Part shown: piece by piece, positions 1 through 6,723 of the stretch
Position numbering within the stretch: the stretch's first letter is position 1
How the letters are laid out: the number at the start of each line of letters is the position of its first letter
Source: JBAZWE01 sp041658605
GTDB taxonomy: Bacteria; Actinomycetota; Thermoleophilia; BMS3ABIN01
NCBI GenBank assembly: GCA_041658605.1
Contig: JBAZZU010000037.1
Span: forward strand, 1-19,102
Direction: 5' to 3'
DNA: 19,102 nucleotides
Notes under the pieces: generated by a model
What the model was told of the DNA's origin: nothing
What the model saw: the letters and a program-made list of their open reading frames with translations, nothing else
Database searches by the model: none
Translations under genes and position numbers: made by a program

Positions 1-1
1 T

Positions 2-1012
2 ATGGTCTGCAGCGGCATATTCATCTGGTACCTGATTTCAAAAAATGAGAAGGTGGCCCAGCTTGGCACCATCCTTCTGACGATGGGGCTTGTCGCCCAT
101 ACGGTCGCGCTGGCGTTGCGCTGGGGCACCTCGGGTCACGCGCCCATGTCGAATACATATGAGTCGCTGTCGATGTTCGGCTGGGGTATCGTCCTGTTCT
201 TCCTCATCGCGCAGCGTTTTTACCCAATCCGGGCAGCCGGCGCGCTTGTTGTTCCGACAGCGTTCCTTATAACCAGCGTCGCGGGCGTGTTTTATCAGGG
301 GCCCGATATCCCGCTGGCCCCGGCGCTGCAGAGCATCTGGCTGTGGATTCATGTGACGATAGCCATGCTGTCCTACGGCCTGTTCGCCCTGGCGTTCGGC
401 GCGGGCTTTCTCTATATCATTCAGGAGAATCTGCTCAAGAAGAACTACAAGGGTGTCGTGACCGCGTTCACGCTGCTTTTCGCCGCGCTTGGCATGGTGC
501 TGGGTCTATGGATAGGCTCCATGCTGGCAGAGCCTGTCCTGGTTCAGGATCCAATCACGCGGACGGCAGGCAATGACTACGCCTTCAGCGATTACTTCAG
601 GATCTTCGGCGGCGGCGTCCTCGGCCTGATCATTTTTCTTGTCCTTGGGTATATCTCCGGTAAAGGCGCTTCCAAGCGTTCTTTTTCCAACATCCTGCCT
701 TCGCTCGACGTGCTGGATGAAGTCAGTTACCGCGGCGTCGCTTTTGGATTCCCCCTGCTGACGATCGGCATAGTCACAGGCGCCATTTGGGCCGATCAGG
801 CCTGGGGCCGCTGGTGGGGATGGGATCCCAAGGAGACCTGGTCGTTCATCACCTGGCTTTTCTATGGAGGCTATCTGCACACGCGGCTTACGATGGGCTG
901 GCGCGGCAAGCATTCCGCGCTGTTGGCGGTCGTCGGCCTGATAGTGGTGCTGATCACCTATCTTGGCGTTAATTTCTTCTTCTCGGGACTGCACAGCTAC
1001 GCAACCGGGTAA
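2..1012 (+). CDS. ccsA: Cytochrome c biogenesis protein CcsA (ResC-type haem handling protein), probably 5'-partial
   Basis: A polytopic membrane protein of System II cytochrome c maturation, which moves haem across the membrane with CcsB/ResB and attaches it to CXXCH apocytochromes on the outer face. The tryptophan-rich WWD signature (WGRWWGWDPKETW, about residues 268-280) lies between membrane segments. The likely haem-ligand histidines H33, H117, H293 and H331 (in GLHSYA) are all visible. Hydrophobic stretches fill most of the 336 residues, with a less hydrophobic loop near residues 180-200. The frame is open to the window edge and the first membrane segment looks short, so the ATG at base 2 may be internal and the true start may lie upstream. 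The stop is 3 bases before the next gene. Family assignment is secure. The substrate cytochrome could include the triheme protein at 15688-16143 (inference). Confidence 0.93.
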   Translation: MVCSGIFIWYLISKNEKVAQLGTILLTMGLVAHTVALALRWGTSGHAPMSNTYESLSMFGWGIVLFFLIAQRFYPIRAAGALVVPTAFLITSVAGVFYQGPDIPLAPALQSIWLWIHVTIAMLSYGLFALAFGAGFLYIIQENLLKKNYKGVVTAFTLLFAALGMVLGLWIGSMLAEPVLVQDPITRTAGNDYAFSDYFRIFGGGVLGLIIFLVLGYISGKGASKRSFSNILPSLDVLDEVSYRGVAFGFPLLTIGIVTGAIWADQAWGRWWGWDPKETWSFITWLFYGGYLHTRLTMGWRGKHSALLAVVGLIVVLITYLGVNFFFSGLHSYATG

Positions 1013-1015
1013 ATC

Positions 1016-1648
1016 ATGGCCCTTTATCCAGCCAACCTCAGGATATCAGGCCGCAGATGTGTCATCATCGGCGGCGGCCGGGTCGCGGCCCGAAAGGCGG
1101 CGGCGCTATTGGAGTGCGGCGCCATCGTCAAGGTGGTTTCGCCAGCGCTTGACGCCGAGTTTGAAACCATGGATGGAGGAATAGAGCACATCGACCGCCC
1201 CTATGCCCGGGGCGATCTCGACGGCTCTTTCCTGGTAATAGCGGCTACCGACGACGACGAGACCAACCGTGCGGTGGAAGAGGAAGCCCGCAGCGGCGGC
1301 CTGATGTTGAACGTCGTCGACAAGCCTGAGCAGTGCAATTTTTATGTTCCCTCCAGCGTTCGCCGGGGAGAACTGATGATCACCATATCGACCGGAGGCC
1401 AACTTCCGGCCCTGGCAAAACGTTTGCGCGAGCAGCTCGAAGAGGAGTTCCCACGGGAATGGGAGCCGGCACTCGAGCTGCTGGGGAAGGCGCGCGCAGA
1501 TGTGATTTCCCGCGTCAAGGATGAAGAGCGGAAAAAGCAATGCCTGACGGATCTCGCAGCTCTGGATCTGGTCCCGCTTCTTCAGGCTGGAGGGCCGCAG
1601 GCGGCCCGGGTGGAGATCGATAAATGCATCTCGCGGTACTTGGCATAA
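1016..1648 (+). CDS. Precorrin-2 dehydrogenase / sirohydrochlorin ferrochelatase (SirC/Met8p/CysG N-terminal type)
   Basis: A 210-residue stand-alone version of the N-terminal half of CysG. It oxidises precorrin-2 to sirohydrochlorin with NAD+, and in Met8p/CysG also inserts iron to give sirohaem. Visible signatures are the NAD-binding GGGRVAARKA (19-28), AATDD with N84 (76-84), NVVDKPEQCNFYVPS (99-113), in which D102 matches the CysG catalytic aspartate, and STGGQLPALAKRLR (125-138). The uroporphyrinogen methyltransferase half is absent and must be encoded elsewhere. The ATG is 3 bases after the ccsA stop, and the 3' end overlaps hemA by 25 bases, so translation is probably coupled. Whether it has ferrochelatase activity cannot be read from the sequence. 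Confidence 0.9.
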   Translation: MALYPANLRISGRRCVIIGGGRVAARKAAALLECGAIVKVVSPALDAEFETMDGGIEHIDRPYARGDLDGSFLVIAATDDDETNRAVEEEARSGGLMLNVVDKPEQCNFYVPSSVRRGELMITISTGGQLPALAKRLREQLEEEFPREWEPALELLGKARADVISRVKDEERKKQCLTDLAALDLVPLLQAGGPQAARVEIDKCISRYLA

Positions 1649-2949
1649 ATCATAAGACAGCCCCCGTTGAACTGCGCGAGAAGGTCGCGTTAAACGACGA
1701 GAAATGCGGTTCCCTGACCGGCCGTATGCTCGATGACTCCTTTATCTCCGAAGTCGTCCCTGTTTCCACATGCAACCGGACCGAGATATATGTCGTGGCG
1801 AGCCGTCCTGATATAGGCCGGCGTGAGATCCTGGGATTCCTGGCCGAGGTGGCCGGGGTGGAGCGCAGGGACCTCGAGGACTGCGCGTACTTCCACGAGG
1901 CGGAGAACGCGGTGGGACATCTTTACAAGGTAGCCAGCAGCCTGGATTCCCTGGTTGTGGGCGAGGCGCAGATACTTGGCCAGATCAAGGAGGCTTATCA
2001 CAGCGCGCACGGGCGTGAAAGCACGAGCGTCCTGTTGAACCGGCTCTTCCGCCACTCGCTGGAGGTCGGCAAGCGCGTGCGTACGGATACGAAGATCGGC
2101 GAGAACCCCGTGTCAGTCGCGTCAGTCGCGGTGGATATGGTAAAAAAAGTCTTTGAAGATCTGGAAGGCCGGACAGTGCTCATGCTCGGCGCCGGCAAGA
2201 TGGGCGAGCTTACCGCCACCCACCTCGTCTCCCACGGCATAAACAGCTTCGTCGTCTCCAACCGCACATTCAGCAAGGCGGAAGAGATGGCCGAGAAGTT
2301 CAACGGTTCGGCGGTGGCTTTTGACGAGCTGACCGATTATCTGCCGATGGCGGATATCGTCATCAGCTCCACCGGAGCTCCCCATTACGTGTTGCGCAAG
2401 GGAGAAGTCGAGCGGGCCATGCGCCGCCGGCATAATCGTCCCATCTTTTTTATCGATATCGCTGTACCCCGCGACATAGATCCCGGGGTCAACGATGTTT
2501 ATAATGCGTTCCTTTACGACATAGATGACCTGAACGAAGTGGCGGATGCCAACGCCGCCGGCCGTGACAAGGAAGCCAGGAAAGCGGAAAAAATCATCGC
2601 CGAAGAGGTCGATGATTACATGCGCTGGCTATCCAGCCTGGATGTGGTGCCCACGATAACGGCGCTGCGGGAGAAGGCTGAGGAGATCAAGGAAGGCGAG
2701 CTCTCCAGGATCCTTACAAAATTTGATACCGAGCTCAGCGAGAAAGATATCAACCGGATCGAATCCATGGCCTCGGGTATCGTAAACAAGATGTTGCATG
2801 GGCCGACGGTGGAGCTCAAGCGCGCCGCCAGCGAACGCGGCGGTTATCTGTATGTCGAATCAATACGCCGGCTTTTCAAGCTCAACGGAACAAAAAAGAG
2901 TGCGCATAACGTGAAAGAGGTCATAAAGAGTGAACGTAAAGAAAAATAG
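1624..2949 (+). CDS. hemA: Glutamyl-tRNA reductase
   Basis: First committed enzyme of C5-pathway tetrapyrrole synthesis: it reduces glutamyl-tRNA(Glu) with NADPH to glutamate-1-semialdehyde. At 441 residues it has the usual length. The N-terminal catalytic domain carries GINHKTAP (7-14) and the nucleophilic cysteine C50 in VSTCNRTEIY. GEAQILGQ (113-120) is the next conserved block, and the NADPH fold has GAGKMG (189-194). The C-terminal part is helical and charged, as expected for the dimerisation domain. The ATG at 1624 is preceded by GGAG (1612-1615, 8-base gap) inside the upstream gene. Its own 3' end contains the ribosome binding site and start of hemC. All key residues are present. Confidence 0.97.
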   Translation: MHLAVLGINHKTAPVELREKVALNDEKCGSLTGRMLDDSFISEVVPVSTCNRTEIYVVASRPDIGRREILGFLAEVAGVERRDLEDCAYFHEAENAVGHLYKVASSLDSLVVGEAQILGQIKEAYHSAHGRESTSVLLNRLFRHSLEVGKRVRTDTKIGENPVSVASVAVDMVKKVFEDLEGRTVLMLGAGKMGELTATHLVSHGINSFVVSNRTFSKAEEMAEKFNGSAVAFDELTDYLPMADIVISSTGAPHYVLRKGEVERAMRRRHNRPIFFIDIAVPRDIDPGVNDVYNAFLYDIDDLNEVADANAAGRDKEARKAEKIIAEEVDDYMRWLSSLDVVPTITALREKAEEIKEGELSRILTKFDTELSEKDINRIESMASGIVNKMLHGPTVELKRAASERGGYLYVESIRRLFKLNGTKKSAHNVKEVIKSERKEK

Positions 2950-3880
2950 CTCCATAGTCCTGGGGACTAGGGGTAGCGAACTGGCGATGTACCAGGCGCA
3001 TCACGTCGCCTGGATCCTGCAGTCGAAAAACGTCGACCTCTCCGTAAAAATCAAGACCATCATGACCACCGGGGACAAGATCCTCGACACGCCCCTGGCC
3101 AAGGTCGGAGACAAGGGGCTTTTCGTCAAGGAGATCGAGAACGAACTGTTGTCCGGTGAAATCGATATCGCGGTGCACAGCTGCAAGGATATGCCCACGG
3201 AACTTCCCGCCGGCCTGACGATAGCCGCGTTTGGCGCGAGGGAGGACGCAAGGGACGCGTTTATCGGAAAACCGGGGACAGGTTCGCGCGGCCTGGAGGA
3301 TATCGCCCGGGGTGGCACCATCGGAACCAGCAGCCTCAGGCGCCGCTCGCAGCTGATGTCGCTGCGCCCTGATCTTGTCACAGTTGACATCAGGGGCAAT
3401 GTTGATACGCGTATCAGGAAGATCGGGGAACTGAAGCTTGATGGGACCATCCTTGCCGCGGCGGGCATCAAGCGGCTCGAGCGGCTGGGAGAGGCTTCGT
3501 TCTTCTTCGAGGTCGATGAGATGATCCCCGCGGTCGGGCAGGGCGTGATCGCCATTGAGTCTCGGGAAGAAGACCCGGTTGTCAGGAATCTGCTCACCTG
3601 CGTCAACGACGGCGCTTCGGCCACGGCGGTCACGGCCGAAAGGGCCCTGATGAAACAGCTGGAAGGCGGCTGTCAGGTGCCCATCGGCGCGCACGCGACT
3701 GTCCTGGGCAACAGGCTTTTCATGAAGGCGTACCTGGGTTCGCTCGACGGCACGAAGTCGATCCGGGATGAGATTGAGGGTCCCGTGGAGGAAGCCGGAG
3801 AGCTGGGAGTGAAGCTGGCTATGAGGATGTATGAGGCGGGGGGCAGGGAGATACTGGAAGAGGTGCGGGCGCAGGCTTGA
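2930..3880 (+). CDS. hemC: Hydroxymethylbilane synthase (porphobilinogen deaminase)
   Basis: Polymerises four porphobilinogen molecules into hydroxymethylbilane in the cytosol. At 316 residues it has family length. It shows LGTRGSELAMYQ at the N-terminus, HSCKDMP (83-89) with catalytic D87, GTSSLRRRSQL (132-142), RGNVDTR (155-161), VGQG (202-205), and the cofactor-binding C248 in LEGGCQVPIGAH, which carries the dipyrromethane primer. The start is a GTG, 20 bases inside hemA, with AAAGAGG (2914-2920) as ribosome binding site. No hemD, hemB or hemL follows. The operon appears to end here, and the next 500 bases hold an unrelated small peptide unit on the other strand. Confidence 0.97.
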   Translation: MNVKKNSSIVLGTRGSELAMYQAHHVAWILQSKNVDLSVKIKTIMTTGDKILDTPLAKVGDKGLFVKEIENELLSGEIDIAVHSCKDMPTELPAGLTIAAFGAREDARDAFIGKPGTGSRGLEDIARGGTIGTSSLRRRSQLMSLRPDLVTVDIRGNVDTRIRKIGELKLDGTILAAAGIKRLERLGEASFFFEVDEMIPAVGQGVIAIESREEDPVVRNLLTCVNDGASATAVTAERALMKQLEGGCQVPIGAHATVLGNRLFMKAYLGSLDGTKSIRDEIEGPVEEAGELGVKLAMRMYEAGGREILEEVRAQA

Positions 3881-3955
3881 GGTGGGTTTGCAGCCTATAG
3901 GCGGTTTCCCGTTGGGGGATGGGATATTCGCGCCTGGTTCGCTAATCCTTTTGGG

Positions 3956-3981
3956 AAAAGAAAAAGACGGCCGGAGCCGTC
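3956..3981 (-). terminator. Intrinsic terminator of the small peptide gene
   Basis: A six-base-pair GC-rich stem, GACGGC/GCCGTC with a CGGA loop (3966-3981), followed on the minus strand by TTTTTCTTTT (3965-3956). The order stem then T-run fits a rho-independent terminator for minus-strand transcription, 27 bases past the stop of the peptide gene. On the plus strand the stem is followed by a weaker T-rich stretch (CATTTCTTT), so it may also help end the hemC transcript. Confidence 0.7.
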
Positions 3982-4007
3982 CATTTCTTTAAGTTTTCTG
4001 AAGCCTG

Positions 4008-4139
4008 CTACGGCGCCGGTGGTGGCGGAACCACTACGCTGCACTGCCATTGCGGGCATTCAAATGTGATGTCCTTTAACTTCTCGTGCCTTGTGAGCAC
4101 TGGCTTCTCATAGGACGTGCCGGTTGCCTGTTTTTTCAT
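4008..4139 (-). CDS. Small leader-core-like peptide, candidate RiPP precursor
   Basis: A 43-residue gene, too short for routine gene calling. The N-terminal half is charged and leader-like: MKKQATGTS, then Y10-E-K-P13-V-L15-T-R-H-E-K-L-K-D-I-T25. This matches the YxxPxLx...xT pattern recognised by PqqD-like domains in lasso-type leaders, except that the usual Gly is E19. The C-terminal half is unlike it: F-E-C28-P-Q-W-Q-C33-S-V-V-V-P-P-P-P-A-P, a two-cysteine segment with a polyproline tail. The ATG (4137-4139) has a very strong ribosome binding site, GGAGGGAGGAG (4145-4155). A promoter (4216-4244) and terminator (3956-3981) enclose it as a single-gene unit. No radical SAM, cyclase, peptidase or PqqD-like gene lies nearby, so any maturation would be in trans. 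A decayed relative lies at 18850-18891. That this is a gene is well supported; RiPP function is inference. Confidence 0.75.
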   Translation of the reverse strand: MKKQATGTSYEKPVLTRHEKLKDITFECPQWQCSVVVPPPPAP

Positions 4140-4215
4140 CCCCACTCCTCCCTCCTACCTTTTTAAAATCTCAGCTGAATACGGAATTTGCCCGCCCCAT
4201 ATGCTGAGGATGGGA

Positions 4216-4244
4216 AGTCTATCATGAAATTTTATTTTTGACAA
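4216..4244 (-). promoter_or_regulatory. Sigma-70-type promoter of the small peptide gene
   Basis: Reading the minus strand, TTGTCA (4244-4239; 5 of 6 consensus) is followed after 17 bases by TAGACT (4221-4216; 4 of 6). The predicted start near 4209 gives an untranslated leader of about 70 bases before the peptide ATG. Its minus-35 box is shared with the opposite promoter at 4238-4265. Confidence 0.55.
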
Positions 4245-4265
4245 TACCTTTTTCTGTGACATAAT
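4238..4265 (+). promoter_or_regulatory. Divergent sigma-70-type promoter reading into the hairpin
   Basis: A perfect TTGACA (4238-4243), a 16-base spacer and CATAAT (4260-4265; 5 of 6). The predicted start is near 4272. No convincing gene lies immediately downstream on this strand; the transcript would begin about 23 bases before the long hairpin at 4295-4405 and then run antisense to the 3' end of the helicase gene. Confidence 0.55.
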
Positions 4266-4271
4266 CCTGAC

Positions 4272-4405
4272 TTGAATTGTCAGAATTCGGGGCGCTTTTT
4301 CGAGTCCTTTTGGGACGGACGAGATATTCCAGCTTTCACTTAGGTCTTCGACAACCGTTGCAGCTGAAACATCTCATCCGTCTTTTCCAAAAGGACTCAA
4401 AAAAG
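4272..4405 (+). ncRNA. Candidate hairpin RNA or inverted-repeat element
   Basis: One long imperfect hairpin covers 4295-4405. The outer arms are CTTTTT (4295-4300) against AAAAAG (4400-4405). Next is a perfect 12-pair block, GAGTCCTTTTGG (4302-4313) with CCAAAAGGACTC (4387-4398). Then GACGGA and GAGAT (4314-4325) pair with ATCTC and TCCGTC (4371-4382), across one mismatch and a four-T bulge. Inside that, CAGCT (4330-4334) pairs with AGCTG (4362-4366). Neither strand has a T-run after the stem, so it is not a normal intrinsic terminator. It overlaps the last codon and stop of the helicase gene. With the promoter at 4238-4265 it could be a small structured RNA; alternatives are a MITE-like remnant or an mRNA 3'-end protective structure. 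The structure is seen; transcription is inferred. Confidence 0.45.
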
Positions 4406-6649
4406 GGGTTTCGCGTTCAGCATCTCTCCCAGGATTCTGATGGCCCCCCACTTGTCCAGCGGCTCGTTGAGGTTTCCGCATTTGGGAGACTGGACGCATG
4501 AGGGGCAGCCGGCTTCGCAGCGGCATGAGGAGATCAGCTTGTGTGTACTGGCGACGAGGCTTTCAAAATCGTGGAAACCCTTGCGCGTTATGCCGATTCC
4601 GCCGGGGTGTCCGTCGTAGAGAAAGATCGCCGGCGCGCCGGTTTGCCAGTGGAGCTCGGTCGAGAGGCCGCCGATGTCCCAGCGGTCGCACATCGCGAAG
4701 AGAGGGAGCAGGGCGATCAGGCCGTGCTCGGTGGCATGCAGGGCTCCCAGGATGTCGGGCGGCTCGATATTCTGAAACAGTTTCTCCTCAAGCGGGAACC
4801 ACAGTCCCTCTGTCTGGAAGGTCTGGGCGGGCAGCTGCAGGTCGACGATCTCGAGCACCTGGTTGTCGGACAACTGTTTTTTCTGGTACGCGACAACGTG
4901 TTCCGTCACGAGCAGCCGGCCGAATGAAAGCTGCAGGCCATTCGCGGTTCTCAAGAGCTCCCTGTCGGAGATCTCAACCGTGGTCTCCTTCTTGGGCTGG
5001 GTGTAGTAATCGGCCAGGATGGGTCTGACCACCGCGACCCTGCCGTCGATATCGAGATGGCGCACCTGGTAGGTCTCGCCCAGGTGCATGTAAATAGCCC
5101 CGGGGTGCACGAAGACAAAAGCGCGTTCCGCCTCCACTTCACCGAGAACCGCGCCGGTCTCTTCGACCACGATGGAAAATGAGTCGGACGAAGATGAGCG
5201 CAGGTGGATCGACGCCGCGGGAAATTCCCGCCGTGCCCATATGTAGCGTCCTTTTTGTCTCCTTAAATCACCTTTGGCTTCCATCGCGGTTGCCACGGAC
5301 GACAATTTTTTTCCGAAGAAGAGCTCGTCAGCCTGGTCGAGTGGAGACTCAAAGGCCGCCGCTCCCAGGTGCCCGGTAAAGATCTGTTCGTTCTGAAAAT
5401 CAAGGATGGCAGACTCGACATCGCGTTCGAGCAGCTCCTCCGGGTGGAGCGCGAAGAACTGGTCAAGCGCATCCTGTCCCGCCATGAAAACTGCCAGGCT
5501 CGGCTGGGCTCCGCGTCCGGCCCGGCCCCACTGCTGCCAGAGGCTTGCCACGGTTCCGGGGAAGGCGGCGGACAGCACCGCGTCGATGCCCCCGACGTCG
5601 ATGCCGAGCTCCAGGGCGTTGGTGGAGACGACACCGAGCAGCCGTCCCTCAAAAAGGCCCTCCTCGATCTCACGCCGCTGCCCCGGTGTGTATCCTCCAC
5701 GATAGGGAGAGATCTTTTTTTCCAGCCCGGGCGCGATCTCCTCCAGCCGCTGCGCCGCGTACTTGTACACCAGCTCCGTGCCCTTGCGCGTTCGTGTGAA
5801 CACGATCGTCTTGACGCCGCGGCTCAACAGGTCCGCAAACAGGCCGGCGGCTTCGGCCAGCATGCTCCTGCGGATCCCGAGCGCTTCGTCTATCAGCGGC
5901 GGGTTCCAGAAGACGATCTGCCGTTCGCCGCGAGGCGAACCGTCGCGGGCCACCAGCCTGCAGTCGAGGCCGGTCAGCGAAGCCGCCAGCTCGACGGGGT
6001 TGGCGATGGTCGCAGTCGTCAGAATAAACTGCGGTTTGCTGCCATAGAGGTCACATACTCTTCTGAGGCGCCGGATGACATTGGATACGTGGGAACCGAA
6101 GACGCCCCGGTAGCTGTGAGCCTCATCGATGACCACAAACTTGAGGTTGAAGAAGAAATCCTCCCAGGCATCCCGGTGTGGCAGTATGCCCATGTGCAGC
6201 ATGTCGGGATTGGTGAAAAGTATGTTCGCGCGCTGCTTTATCTGCGGCCTGTGGTCGGAGGGCGTGTCGCCGTCGTATACGCCCGGGCGGATGAACGGCA
6301 GTCCGAGCCGCTGCACCTTGCGTATCTGGTCCTGGGTCAGCGCTTTGGTGGGATAGAGGTACAGCGCCCTGGCTTTTTTGTTTTTTGCCAGGCCGTCAAG
6401 TACGGGCAGGTTGAAGCATAGGGACTTGCCGCTGGCGCTGGCCGTGGTAATGACCACATTCTCACCCGCTCCGACCATCTCGAAAGCCCTGGCCTGATGG
6501 CTGTAGAGCCGTTCGATGCCGGAGTCCGCTAGCGCGCTCCGTACGCTGGCGGCAACGGATCGCGGGATATCTTCCAGCACACCATCGCGCCGGGCCTGAT
6601 GGCTGACGGCGACGACTTGTGGATTTGTTTCAGGCGTAAGGCGGATCAT
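4397..6649 (-). CDS. MrfA/YprA-like DEAH-box DNA helicase with C-terminal DUF1998 cysteine cluster
   Basis: A superfamily 2 helicase of 750 residues, close to the length of Bacillus subtilis MrfA, which acts in repair of mitomycin-type DNA damage. Motifs in order: Q-like SHQARAF (50-56), Walker A ASASGKS (70-76), Ia YPTKAL (99-104), Ib TNPDMLH (146-152), DEAH (175-178), motif III TTATIANP, IV IVFTRTRKGTE, V STNALELGID and VI QQWGRAGRG. The C-terminus carries C709, C711, C715, C718 and C724 in CRCEAGCPSCVQSPKC, the metal-binding cluster typical of the family. The exonuclease partner MrfB is not in the window. There is no Shine-Dalgarno; a TAATAT box ends 6 bases before the ATG, suggesting a leaderless message. 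The stop overlaps the hairpin at 4295-4405. Confidence 0.9.
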   Translation of the reverse strand: MIRLTPETNPQVVAVSHQARRDGVLEDIPRSVAASVRSALADSGIERLYSHQARAFEMVGAGENVVITTASASGKSLCFNLPVLDGLAKNKKARALYLYPTKALTQDQIRKVQRLGLPFIRPGVYDGDTPSDHRPQIKQRANILFTNPDMLHMGILPHRDAWEDFFFNLKFVVIDEAHSYRGVFGSHVSNVIRRLRRVCDLYGSKPQFILTTATIANPVELAASLTGLDCRLVARDGSPRGERQIVFWNPPLIDEALGIRRSMLAEAAGLFADLLSRGVKTIVFTRTRKGTELVYKYAAQRLEEIAPGLEKKISPYRGGYTPGQRREIEEGLFEGRLLGVVSTNALELGIDVGGIDAVLSAAFPGTVASLWQQWGRAGRGAQPSLAVFMAGQDALDQFFALHPEELLERDVESAILDFQNEQIFTGHLGAAAFESPLDQADELFFGKKLSSVATAMEAKGDLRRQKGRYIWARREFPAASIHLRSSSSDSFSIVVEETGAVLGEVEAERAFVFVHPGAIYMHLGETYQVRHLDIDGRVAVVRPILADYYTQPKKETTVEISDRELLRTANGLQLSFGRLLVTEHVVAYQKKQLSDNQVLEIVDLQLPAQTFQTEGLWFPLEEKLFQNIEPPDILGALHATEHGLIALLPLFAMCDRWDIGGLSTELHWQTGAPAIFLYDGHPGGIGITRKGFHDFESLVASTHKLISSCRCEAGCPSCVQSPKCGNLNEPLDKWGAIRILGEMLNAKPLF

Positions 6650-6655
6650 GTGGTT

Positions 6656-6661
6656 ATATTA
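6656..6661 (-). promoter_or_regulatory. Minus-10 box for a leaderless helicase transcript
   Basis: On the minus strand TAATAT (6661-6656) is followed by six bases and then the helicase ATG (6649). A transcript starting seven bases after the box would begin at the A of the ATG. No clear minus-35 element is visible and no ribosome binding site precedes the gene, so this is a moderate-confidence call. Confidence 0.4.
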
Positions 6662-6723
6662 CAGCAAGCACAATTGGGGTGTTCCCCGGTGGCCCGGCAC
6701 GGCGGCCGGCCTGGTGTGACAGC

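Noticed and set aside
4008..4139. Calling the small peptide a lasso peptide precursor
   Set aside because: The leader pattern fits, but the conserved Gly is Glu, there is no Asp/Glu at core position 7-9 after a Gly or Cys start, and no cyclase or peptidase genes are in the window.
5369..6421. 350-codon open frame on the plus strand
   Set aside because: It lies wholly antisense to the helicase gene, whose motifs are unambiguous; the frame is a by-product of GC-rich codon use.
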